From contig NC_017910.1 of the NCBI RefSeq assembly GCF_000262305.1, forward strand, positions 1,922,001 through 1,986,000: a stretch of 64,000 nt of DNA, given 5' to 3'. The notes under the pieces were generated by a model. That model was not told the DNA's origin. It made no database searches and saw only the letters and a list, made by a program, of their open reading frames with translations. The stretch's first letter is position 1. Every line of letters begins with the position of its first letter. Origin of the DNA: Shimwellia blattae DSM 4481 = NBRC 105725. Lineage in GTDB: Bacteria > Pseudomonadota > Gammaproteobacteria > Enterobacterales > Enterobacteriaceae. Below are positions 8,951 to 15,982 of the stretch, piece after piece. A program made the position numbers and the translations under genes.

Positions 8951-9915
8951 CTAACTAAACAGTGAGTTGTAGATACTGCTAACCATGCGATATGGGGCTA
9001 AAGCCGCCCTCTTTATCGCTCTTACGCTAATTTTTGCGACTGATTTTCCGGCGCTATACATTTTCTCCGCTATTGTACTGCCGAGCATGCCCCCAATGAT
9101 TCCTCCTACCATTCCTCCAACGAAAGTACCCACGGGCCCGAGTAACGTCCCTATCGTAGCACCAACAGAAACACCGGTTTCCGCCATAACTATGCCTGTT
9201 ATAGTAACAGCGGTTGTACTGACAACTCTGTCTAGAGCCTCTTCTTGGGAAATGTTACCTAGGGCAAGATCATAAATATTTCTGGAGTTATCAATGACAG
9301 CAGATCCCAGTAATGCAATACGACCAGCTGGCGAATTTTTTAGAAGGGTACCTAAAAATCCCTTTTTGCTTGCGACCATCAGCCCACCTGAGACTGCAAC
9401 TGTCAGCATAGCACTACCTGCGGTCTTAAGTGACGTGTCTATGAACTCACGTAAGTCGTCTACAACAGGGGCGTTTTCATTACCGCATATGCGATTCCAG
9501 ACACGACGAACAGCAATCCTGCCCCCCTGAAAACATACACCTAACCCTGCTGAAATTAAGGCTGTTTTGCCAATTTGCTTTCCTATGACAACAGTATCAG
9601 CTGCTCCCCAGTCCAGATTAGGAGACTGCTGTTTGTTATGAACATCTTCACGCTGACGAACGGCATCTTCTTTGGATAAAGGTGTAGATTTAACTCCATC
9701 ATAATCAATGGACTCCACTGATTTTCTTTGCATGGCTGCTGAATGTCCCTTAGGAACAAGGGAGCCTTGGCCTCGATAATCGCCATGTTCAAAGAGTTTT
9801 TCTGTGCTGGCCGCATCCGAACCATATTTGGACTGGTAGCGACGAACAACTTTGCCAGTACCATCTTTTATCTGAATATCTACTGAGTTCTTTCCAAATG
9901 CATTTCCGGGCTTGA
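8951..9915 (-). pseudogene. C-terminal part of IS-split gene (residues 200-519): central QxK motif region and glycine-zipper membrane domain
   Basis: This is the distal half of a gene cut by the IS2-like element at 9916-11248. The frame is open through the whole segment up to the insertion point, and joining it to 11254-11848 through one copy of the CTTGA duplication gives one 519-residue protein. An internal ATG at 9733 (residue 260) could still start a 260-residue fragment, but it has no good ribosome site. Residues 205-250 read KNSVDIQIKDGTGKVVRRYQ and GDYRGQGSLVPKGH. Residues 310-405 hold two hydrophobic stretches, and residues 440-482 form a glycine zipper (GATIGTLLGPVGTFVGG and GGIIGGMLG), suggesting membrane insertion or oligomerisation. 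The stop codon touches the alternative start of the AAA+ gene, so translation was probably coupled. No family name known to me. Confidence 0.82.
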
Positions 9916-9952
9916 TGGATTTGCCCCTATATATCCAGACACCTTTTCTCTC

Positions 9953-10831
9953 TTACGGTTGCGATAACTTTCTGCGTCTATATTCCCGTGGTGAGCGATA
10001 TCCCAGCGCGCTGTGCGGATGATGTTCGTTGTAATGACTGAACGCCACCGCCAAGTTCATCACCGCTGCCTGGCTGTCCGGTTTCGGCATCATGTTGATG
10101 TAATCCCGCTTTATCGTCTTCACGAAGCTTTCTGCTATGCCGTTGCTTTCCGGGCTGCGGACTGCTGTTGTGCACGGCTCCAGTCCCAACATCCGAGCGA
10201 ACGCCCGCGTTTCATGCGCCCTGTACGCTGAACCGTTATCCGTCAGCCATTCCAGCGACTCTGTGGGCAACTCCCTTCCGAAGCGTTTTTCTACCGCACC
10301 CAACATGACATCCTGCACCGTTTCTTTGTCATAGCCTCCGGTACTGGCTGCCCAGTCGATTATCTCCCTGTCACAGCAGTCCTGCGCGAAGGTCACCCGC
10401 AGCTTTTCGCCATTGTCACAACGGAACTCGAAGCCATCTGAGCACCAGCGCCGGTTGCTCTCAGCCACCGCTACACGCCCCTTATGGGCCCGCTTCCGGC
10501 AAGGCTCAGCAGGCTTACGCTCAATGAGCAGATGGTGGGCTCGCATAATACGATATACCCGCTTTGCGTTAACCACTGGCAGACCCTTCCGCTCTGACTC
10601 CCGTCGCAGCAACGCCCATACACGGCGATAACCATACGTCGGCAGGTCAGCCACCTCCGTGCTTATTCGGGATAACACAGCGCTGTCGTCAAAATGGGAT
10701 TGCCGTCTGCGATCCTGCCAGTCAGAGGGCCGGTGAACCCTGATACTCAGTTGCGCACGCGACACACCGATACTCCGGCAGACGTCGGTTAGTCGTCGTC
10801 CCCGGGCAACAAGGGCGCATGCGCAATCCAT
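9953..10831 (-). CDS. insD: IS2-like transposase OrfB (InsD homologue)
   Basis: 292 residues closely resembling IS2 InsD: HTH_21-like region with LPTYGYRRVWALLRRE, then the rve core with RWCSDGFEFRCDNGEKLRV, LEWLTDNGSAYRA and SPESNGIAESFVKTIKRDYI, giving the D, D, E catalytic residues. It overlaps orfA by 43 bp in the -1 frame. A run of seven A on the coding strand at 10831-10837 matches the position of the IS2 slippery sequence used to make the OrfAB fusion. Confidence 0.92.
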   Translation of the reverse strand: MDCACALVARGRRLTDVCRSIGVSRAQLSIRVHRPSDWQDRRRQSHFDDSAVLSRISTEVADLPTYGYRRVWALLRRESERKGLPVVNAKRVYRIMRAHHLLIERKPAEPCRKRAHKGRVAVAESNRRWCSDGFEFRCDNGEKLRVTFAQDCCDREIIDWAASTGGYDKETVQDVMLGAVEKRFGRELPTESLEWLTDNGSAYRAHETRAFARMLGLEPCTTAVRSPESNGIAESFVKTIKRDYINMMPKPDSQAAVMNLAVAFSHYNEHHPHSALGYRSPREYRRRKLSQP

Positions 10832-11184
10832 TTTTTTGCCCGGCCGAACTCCACGGCTTCTTTGAGTATTTCGGCTTCCATCGTCTTTTTACCCAGAAGT
10901 CGCTGGAGTTCGCGGATTTGCTTATTGGCTGCTGCCAGTTCGGAGGCCGGGACAACATCTTCACCGGCAGTAACAGCAGTCAGCGATCCCTCTTCATACT
11001 GTTTTCGCCATTTGAAGATCTGGTTGGCATTTATGCCATGCAGACGGGCAACGTGGGACACGGTCATGCCCGGCTCCATAGTCTGCTGAATAATGGCAAT
11101 TTTTTCCTGTGGAGTACGACGCCGACGCCGCTCAGGTCCTGATAACACTTCAACCATCTTATTATTCTGACTGGTGTTAAACAT
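10789..11184 (-). CDS. insC: IS2-like OrfA (InsC homologue)
   Basis: 131 residues close to IS2 InsC, with the helix-turn-helix in RRRTPQEKIAIIQQTMEPGM and VARLHGINANQIFKWRKQY, followed by a coiled-coil segment (IRELQRLLGKKTMEAEILKE). InsC binds the IS2 ends and inhibits transcription of the element; the fusion with InsD is the transposase. The first few residues before MVEVLSGPERRRR may not be translated, since an internal ATG at about 11157 matches the family start better. Confidence 0.9.
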   Translation of the reverse strand: MFNTSQNNKMVEVLSGPERRRRRTPQEKIAIIQQTMEPGMTVSHVARLHGINANQIFKWRKQYEEGSLTAVTAGEDVVPASELAAANKQIRELQRLLGKKTMEAEILKEAVEFGRAKKWIAHAPLLPGDDD

Positions 11185-11248
11185 AGTTCCAAGACTACCT
11201 CTTATTTTAAGAGAGGCGAAGTGTCTGGTGATCTATGGGGCCAGTCTA

Positions 11249-11848
11249 CTTGACGACAAGCTCAGCCCGTGCGGAAGAGCCAGCGGCCTTTGCATTCACA
11301 TTAAATGTGTTAACGTGATGAACTTCTGCTATAAAGCCATCCAGATTTCGCGCCTGACTGAACTGACCATCGTTGCGGGTAATTGTCGCCTTCATCAGTT
11401 CGTTTGCTTGGGTGAGGGCATCATCAATACCTCGGGCATAATCTCCGACATTGATTACGCCATGATTCTTGGCTGAACGTTCCAGCTCTTTGCCGATCCA
11501 GTTATTACGTGTTTTTCCCTTATGAAGGGATGCGGCTAGAGAGGCTTTAAGCTCTTGCTGGTGGTGAATAGTATTAACAATATCATCAGCATCACGTACA
11601 AGTGACTCATCATTATCCCAAAGGTCAGCATGCTTACGGAACTGAGTGACAAGCCAGTTTTTTGGCTCAACATTTCTTTCAAGGCTCGCTCCATGCACAA
11701 AATCTTTTATTAGTCTACCTGTTGACTCCGTATTTCCACCGGCGCTGTGAAAATCCTTTGAGAAAGTATCAGTTAGTTGTTCCTGAAAGAGATCGTTAGT
11801 GATGTGTGGCAAATCAGGAAGCAAAGGTGCTTCATTATTCTCAATCAT
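11249..11848 (-). pseudogene. N-terminal part of IS-split gene (residues 1-200)
   Basis: Proximal half of the 519-residue gene whose distal half is at 8951-9915. The start ATG at 11848 has AAGGA eight bases upstream and lies 15 bp after the regulator gene. The fragment is mostly helical and charged, with GYAR-like and HHVNTFNVNAKAAG segments, and ends AELVVK exactly at the duplication; the next codon is a TAG supplied by the IS2-like end. Translation therefore gives a 200-residue truncated product. In the intact reading frame residue K200 is followed by PGNAFGKNSVDIQ. No family is recognised for this N-terminal half. Confidence 0.85.
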
Positions 11849-11863
11849 GATTTATATCCTTAT

Positions 11864-12775
11864 TCATCTATTACTTGTGTCAGTAAACCTGATTAATGCT
11901 TCAGCTAACTGTGCCTTAAGTTCTGACTGCAATGACTTAGGTGACAGAATTTTCAAATTAGGAAGCCAGTAGCGTACCCATGGCAGCAACTGACGCTCAT
12001 CTGCAATTTTGCAGGAGACTTCAAGGCTTCCGTCTTTGTTATGCTGAGTGATTACCTGACCTGGGAGTACGCTTCGGCGAAGAAAATAACCTGCAACACT
12101 GGCATCCACATGAAGAAGAACTTGGAATTTATTCAGACTAAACCAAACATCATCCTCTTCATCGATACACTGTTCTATCGATTTTTCAGGGATAAATTTT
12201 TCATCGCTTATCTTCAACCATGTGATTCCACTGAGAAGAAAACCTTTAAGGTTTTCCTTTTCCATTGCGGCGAGGTACCAGATATTTTTTACATTTACCA
12301 GTCGATATGGCTGTATGTATCGAGATCTGTTTTTATACAGAAATGAGCAGTATCTGTGCTCGTTAATCGACAGACTCAGTTGACTGAAATTATGCGAAAA
12401 TGAGGTTTCAGTGATTTTTTCCGGAGCTAATGGTTTAATCAATAATTGTGGAAGGCCACTATCTTTCAAAAGTGCAGTCCAGAAAGTTGGGTTTTGTCCC
12501 GAAAATAACGTAGGAATTCCTAAGTTATTTATCAATTTATTAATATCATTCATTTGTAAGGATTGACGAAACCCTGGTGATAGTCGGTAACTGTCACCAT
12601 GAATATGCTCAACTATGGAACTCAGTCGGTTTAGATCCCTAAATACGGTACGAACGGAAACTTGAAACATACCGGCTAACTGCTCACGTGTAATGTGCTC
12701 CTGCTGATGAAGCAAAACGATAATAGCTGCAAGACGACTAGCCAGTTTTTCGTATGACCCTGGAGAATTGCTCAC
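11864..12775 (-). CDS. WYL-domain transcriptional regulator (HTH + WYL)
   Basis: 303 residues from a GTG at 12775 with the strong ribosome site AAGGAGG six bases upstream; an ATG at 12805 is less well placed. The N-terminal 60 residues are a winged helix of the HTH_11/DeoR type (EHITREQLAGMFQVSVRTVF, RDLNRLSSIVEHI). The middle region has the WYL core (CSFLYKNRSRYIQPYRLVNV, KNIWYLAAMEKENLKGFLLS), followed by a WCX-like C-terminal domain (VLLHVDASVAGYFLRRSV, LPWVRYWLPNLKILSP). Proteins of this type are common repressors of phage-defence and mobile-element genes, where WYL senses a ligand, often nucleic acid. It heads the leftward island operon and probably controls it and itself through the palindrome at 12825-12839. 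Confidence 0.88.
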   Translation of the reverse strand: MSNSPGSYEKLASRLAAIIVLLHQQEHITREQLAGMFQVSVRTVFRDLNRLSSIVEHIHGDSYRLSPGFRQSLQMNDINKLINNLGIPTLFSGQNPTFWTALLKDSGLPQLLIKPLAPEKITETSFSHNFSQLSLSINEHRYCSFLYKNRSRYIQPYRLVNVKNIWYLAAMEKENLKGFLLSGITWLKISDEKFIPEKSIEQCIDEEDDVWFSLNKFQVLLHVDASVAGYFLRRSVLPGQVITQHNKDGSLEVSCKIADERQLLPWVRYWLPNLKILSPKSLQSELKAQLAEALIRFTDTSNR

Positions 12776-12824
12776 ATTAGCCTCCTTACCGGTAGAAATT
12801 GTCATTTAGTGTAATGCCGACTAA

Positions 12825-12839
12825 TGACACTATGTGTCA
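12825..12839 (-). promoter_or_regulatory. Palindrome upstream of the WYL regulator, candidate operator
   Basis: Perfect inverted repeat TGACAC-N3-GTGTCA, 50 bp upstream of the regulator's GTG and next to AT-rich, promoter-like sequence (TTTACA at about 12842-12847 on the minus strand is a possible -35). Position suggests autoregulation; binding is inferred. Confidence 0.5.
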
Positions 12840-12959
12840 GTGTAAATTGTGAAAAAATTATTATTAATGATTAAGATCAGTATGAGGTGACAACAGCTTA
12901 GCTGGCGTGCATAGAGTTTTCAGTCTGCGCTGTCAGGGGCTGCGCGCTAAGGCTTCACG

Positions 12960-13495
12960 CTAAGGTTTCACGGAAGTTCAGCCTGGTTAGTTATCGTGAG
13001 CACGGACTGCCGGTGTCTGAGAACCTGCTAAAGCAGGACTCCAGCGCCAGCGGCCCGAACCAGAAGTGGGCAGGTGATATCACGTACTTATGCACGGATG
13101 AAGGCTGGTTATATACCTTGCCGTGGTCATTGACCTGTGGTCGCGGGCTGTTACCGGTTGGTCAATGTTATCACGGATGACGGCATAGCTTGTCTGCGAC
13201 GCGCTACAGATGGTGCTGTGGCGACGTAAGCGGCCGCAGAGCGTCATCGTTCATACCGATCGCGGTGGGCAATACTGCTCATCGGATTATCAGGCCTTGC
13301 TGAAACGGCATAATCTGTGGTGCAGTATGAGCGCAAGGGGCTGTTGCTACGATAATTTCTGCGTGGAAAGCTTCTTTCACACGCTGAAAGTGGAATGTAT
13401 CCACGGAGAACACTTTGCCTGCCGGGAGATAATGTGGGCAACGGTGTTCAATTATATCGAATGCGATTACAATCGCTGGCACGGCTACTGGGGGG
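12960..13495 (+). pseudogene. Decayed IS3-type transposase (OrfB remnant)
   Basis: The segment translates, with breaks, into an IS3/IS150-like OrfB: LPVSENLLKQDSSASGPNQK and WAGDITYLCTDEGWLY, then a frameshift near 13112, LAVVIDLWSRAVTGWSM in another frame, an in-frame TAG near 13187, and QSVIVHTDRGGQYCSSDYQ to CVESFFHTLKVECIHGEHF. The D, D and E catalytic positions are still visible, with 35 residues between the last two. It lacks orfA, the start, the terminal repeats and a proper C terminus. It marks an older transposition event at the right border of the island. Confidence 0.82.
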
Positions 13496-13501
13496 CTATA
13501 G

Positions 13502-13537
13502 ACAATAAAATCCACGCAATTGCGTGGATTTTATTGT
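13502..13537. terminator. Long perfect hairpin at right edge of the island
   Basis: A 36-base perfect palindrome, with arms ACAATAAAATCCACGCAA and its complement, followed by TTTTTG on the plus strand. It separates the transposase remnant from ychF and can terminate on both strands. It shares the arm AAAATCCACGC with the hairpin at 5253-5279. Confidence 0.75.
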
Positions 13538-13590
13538 TTTTGTCGCTACTTATGAGAACCAGTAAGCTCTCATGAGACGACAGGTTTTAT

Positions 13591-14682
13591 TTAGACGTTA
13601 AACAGGAAGTTCATCACATCGCCGTCTTTCACGATGTAGTCTTTCCCTTCGGCGCGCATCTTCCCGGCTTCTTTAGCGCCTTGTTCACCTTTGTAGGTGA
13701 TGAAGTCGTCAAAAGAGATGGTCTGGGCGCGGATAAAGCCTTTTTCGAAGTCGGTATGAATTTTACCGGCGGCCTGCGGTGCGGTTGCCCCCACCGGGAT
13801 AGTCCAGGCGCGCACTTCTTTGACCCCGGCGGTGAAGTAGGTCTGCAGGTTCAGCAGCGCGTAGCCCGCGCGGATCACGCGGTTCAGGCCCGGCTCTTCA
13901 ATGCCCAGCTCGGCCATAAACTCATCGCGCTCTTCGTCGTCCAGCTCAGCGATATCCGCTTCTACTGCGGCACACACCGGAACCACAACGGAGCCTTCCT
14001 TCGCGGCGATTTCACGCACCTGATCGAGGTACGGGTTATTTTCAAAACCGTCTTCGTTCACGTTGGCGATATACATGGTCGGTTTCAGGGTCAGGAAGCT
14101 CAGATAGCGGATCGCCGCTTTGTCTTCCTCAGTCAGATCCAGGGCGCGCAGCATACCGGCGTTTTCCAGCTGCGGCAGGCATTTTTCCAGCGCCGCCAGC
14201 TCGGCTTTGGCGTCTTTATCGCCGCCTTTGGCTTTCTTCTGCACGCGGTGGATAGCGCGCTCGCAGGTGTCCAGATCAGATAGGGCCAGCTCAGTATTGA
14301 TGACATCAATATCTTCCGCCGGGTTAACGCGCCCGGAAACGTGAATAATGTTGTCATTCTCAAAGCAGCGCACCACGTGGCCGATAGCTTCTGTTTCGCG
14401 AATATTGGTCAGGAACTGGTTGCCCAGGCCTTCACCTTTGGATGCGCCTTTAACCAGACCGGCGATATCCACAAACTCCATCGTGGTGGGCAGAATACGC
14501 TGAGGTTTGACGATTTCCGCCAGTTTGTCCAGACGCGGGTCAGGCATGGGGACGACGCCGGTGTTTGGCTCAATGGTACAAAACGGGAAGTTTGCTGCTT
14601 CGATCCCGGCTTTGGTAAGCGCATTGAAAAGGGTAGATTTACCAACGTTCGGCAGGCCGACGATACCGCATTTGAATCCCAT
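13591..14682 (-). CDS. ychF: Redox-regulated ribosome-binding ATPase YchF (Obg family)
   Basis: 363 residues, the family's usual length. It has the P-loop GLPNVGKSTLFNALTKAG at the N terminus, and the fourth nucleotide motif reads NVNE instead of the GTPase NKxD, which explains why YchF prefers ATP. A coiled-coil insertion follows (IHRVQKKAKGGDKDAKAELA), and the C-terminal TGS domain ends DYIVKDGDVMNFLFNV. YchF binds ribosomes and takes part in translation and oxidative-stress control. In enterics it is followed on the map by pth, as here, 128 bp away on the same strand. Confidence 0.97.
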   Translation of the reverse strand: MGFKCGIVGLPNVGKSTLFNALTKAGIEAANFPFCTIEPNTGVVPMPDPRLDKLAEIVKPQRILPTTMEFVDIAGLVKGASKGEGLGNQFLTNIRETEAIGHVVRCFENDNIIHVSGRVNPAEDIDVINTELALSDLDTCERAIHRVQKKAKGGDKDAKAELAALEKCLPQLENAGMLRALDLTEEDKAAIRYLSFLTLKPTMYIANVNEDGFENNPYLDQVREIAAKEGSVVVPVCAAVEADIAELDDEERDEFMAELGIEEPGLNRVIRAGYALLNLQTYFTAGVKEVRAWTIPVGATAPQAAGKIHTDFEKGFIRAQTISFDDFITYKGEQGAKEAGKMRAEGKDYIVKDGDVMNFLFNV

Positions 14683-14810
14683 GGTTCAGATCACCTTAAT
14701 TGCTTTATAATCAGCGGGTTAAATAAAAACCCGTGCTGAAAAGAAAAATATCCCGATAGTATACACAAAAATGGCGTTTTCCGGAGGGCAAATACGCCCC
14801 CCGGCGCCGG

Positions 14811-15395
14811 TTATTGCGCTTTAAAGGCGTGTAACCGGTTAGTGGCTTTGGTCAGCCCCTCCCGGAGCCAGAGATCCGTGCAGCGCGCCGCCTCGTCAAT
14901 GGCTTCATCAATCAGTTTCTGCTCGCTAACCGGGGGTTTACCCAGCACAAAACCGACAACTTTGTTTTTATCGCCCGGATGGCCAATTCCCACCCGCAAA
15001 CGGTAAAAATTCGGGTTATTACCCAGCTTACTGATAATGTCCTTCAGGCCGTTGTGGCCACCGTGGCCACCCCCGAGTTTAAATTTTGCCACGCCCGGCG
15101 GCAGATCCAGCTCATCATGGGCGACGAGGATCTCATCCGGGTTAATGCGGTAAAAAGTCGCCATGGCCGCCACGGCTTTACCGCTAAGATTCATAAAGGT
15201 GGTGGGAACCAGCAGGCGGACATCCTGCCCCTCAAGGGTGAGGCGGGCAGTATAGCCATAGAATTTAGGCTCTTCCTTCAGTGGCGCACGCGCGTTCCCG
15301 GCCAGCAGATCCACATACCATGCGCCCGCATTGTGGCGGGTGGCGGCATATTCTGCGCCGGGGTTGGCCAGGCCGACAATCAATTTAATGGTCAC
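14811..15395 (-). CDS. pth: Peptidyl-tRNA hydrolase
   Basis: Releases tRNA from peptidyl-tRNA that has dropped off the ribosome; essential in E. coli. The GTG at 15395, with AGGAAAG upstream, gives 194 residues, the normal length; an in-frame extension to 15437 is not supported by homology. The sequence starts VTIKLIVGLANPGAEYAATR, with the catalytic histidine in RHNAGAW, and contains FMNLSGKAV, HDELDLPPG and GGGHGGHNGLKDI, all family signatures. It lies upstream of ychF in the same direction. Confidence 0.97.
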   Translation of the reverse strand: MTIKLIVGLANPGAEYAATRHNAGAWYVDLLAGNARAPLKEEPKFYGYTARLTLEGQDVRLLVPTTFMNLSGKAVAAMATFYRINPDEILVAHDELDLPPGVAKFKLGGGHGGHNGLKDIISKLGNNPNFYRLRVGIGHPGDKNKVVGFVLGKPPVSEQKLIDEAIDEAARCTDLWLREGLTKATNRLHAFKAQ

Positions 15396-15539
15396 GTAAC
15401 TTTCCTGAAAAAGAGATAGCAAACGAAAAAACGGCACCTAGTTTACTGTGCCCGCCCGGGAATGACAAAGCGCTTCGCGGCGCAGAGATAACTGCATTTG
15501 GTAATGATTCGAATTTCATGTAATTCAACGCATTATTTG

Positions 15540-15600
15540 TAAAGTTTTGTTGACCAAATGTGATCATTTGCGCAGAACATGAAACATGGCTCCGCTATAC
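15540..15600 (+). promoter_or_regulatory. ychH promoter region with CRP-like half site
   Basis: AAATGTGATCATTTGCGC near 15557 contains a good left CRP half site (TGTGA) but a poor right half. The E. coli ychH gene is CRP-dependent, which favours a real site. A TATACT hexamer near 15594 could be the -10. Confidence 0.35.
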
Positions 15601-15657
15601 TTACTCTTACAAGGAAAGGGGATATTCCCCGCCAGGCAGACATACCGGGGGTGACAT

Positions 15658-15930
15658 ATGAAACGCAAACACGCTTCGTTACTGGGTAATGTCCTGATGG
15701 GACTGGGGCTGGTCGTTATGGTTGTCGGGATTGGCTATTCCATTCTTAATCAGCTTCCCCAAATCAATCTTCCGCAATACTTTGAGCACGGTGCCTTGCT
15801 GAGTATTTTTGTGGGGGCCATTCTCTGGCTTGCCGGTGCGCGAGTTGGTGGTCGTGAGCGCGTTACCGATCGTTACTGGTGGGTGCGCCATTATGATAAA
15901 CGCTGCCGTCGCAATCCTCGCCACGGCTGA
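15658..15930 (+). CDS. ychH: Stress-induced small membrane protein YchH
   Basis: 90 residues, nearly identical in layout to E. coli YchH. Two hydrophobic segments (residues 8-29 and 46-62) make it an inner-membrane protein, and the basic tail RYWWVRHYDKRCRRNPR faces the cytoplasm. The E. coli protein is linked to stress survival and biofilm behaviour, with no known molecular activity. It stands alone, divergent from pth, and its end faces dauA. Confidence 0.95.
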   Translation: MKRKHASLLGNVLMGLGLVVMVVGIGYSILNQLPQINLPQYFEHGALLSIFVGAILWLAGARVGGRERVTDRYWWVRHYDKRCRRNPRHG

Positions 15931-15982
15931 AAAAACCACCGGTAAAACTATCAGGGCGACAGCGATGTCGCCCTTTACTGTT

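Larger units (their letters stand above)
9916..11248 (-). mobile_element. IS2-like insertion sequence (IS3 family), complete, with 5-bp target duplication
   Basis: A 1333-bp element, near the 1331 bp of E. coli IS2. Its ends carry the IS2 terminal repeats: TGGATTTGCCCCTATATATC at 9916 and the complement of 11229-11248, TAGACTGGCCCCATAGATCA. The 5-bp sequence CTTGA stands on both outer flanks (9911-9915 and 11249-11253), matching the usual IS2 duplication. Both transposase frames are open. The element interrupts the middle gene of the island operon in the orientation of the operon. Confidence 0.95.

Noticed and set aside
9583..9864. 93-codon minus-strand frame beside the IS2-like element
   Set aside because: It lies in another frame of the split 519-codon gene, whose own frame stays open through the region and joins perfectly across the insertion.
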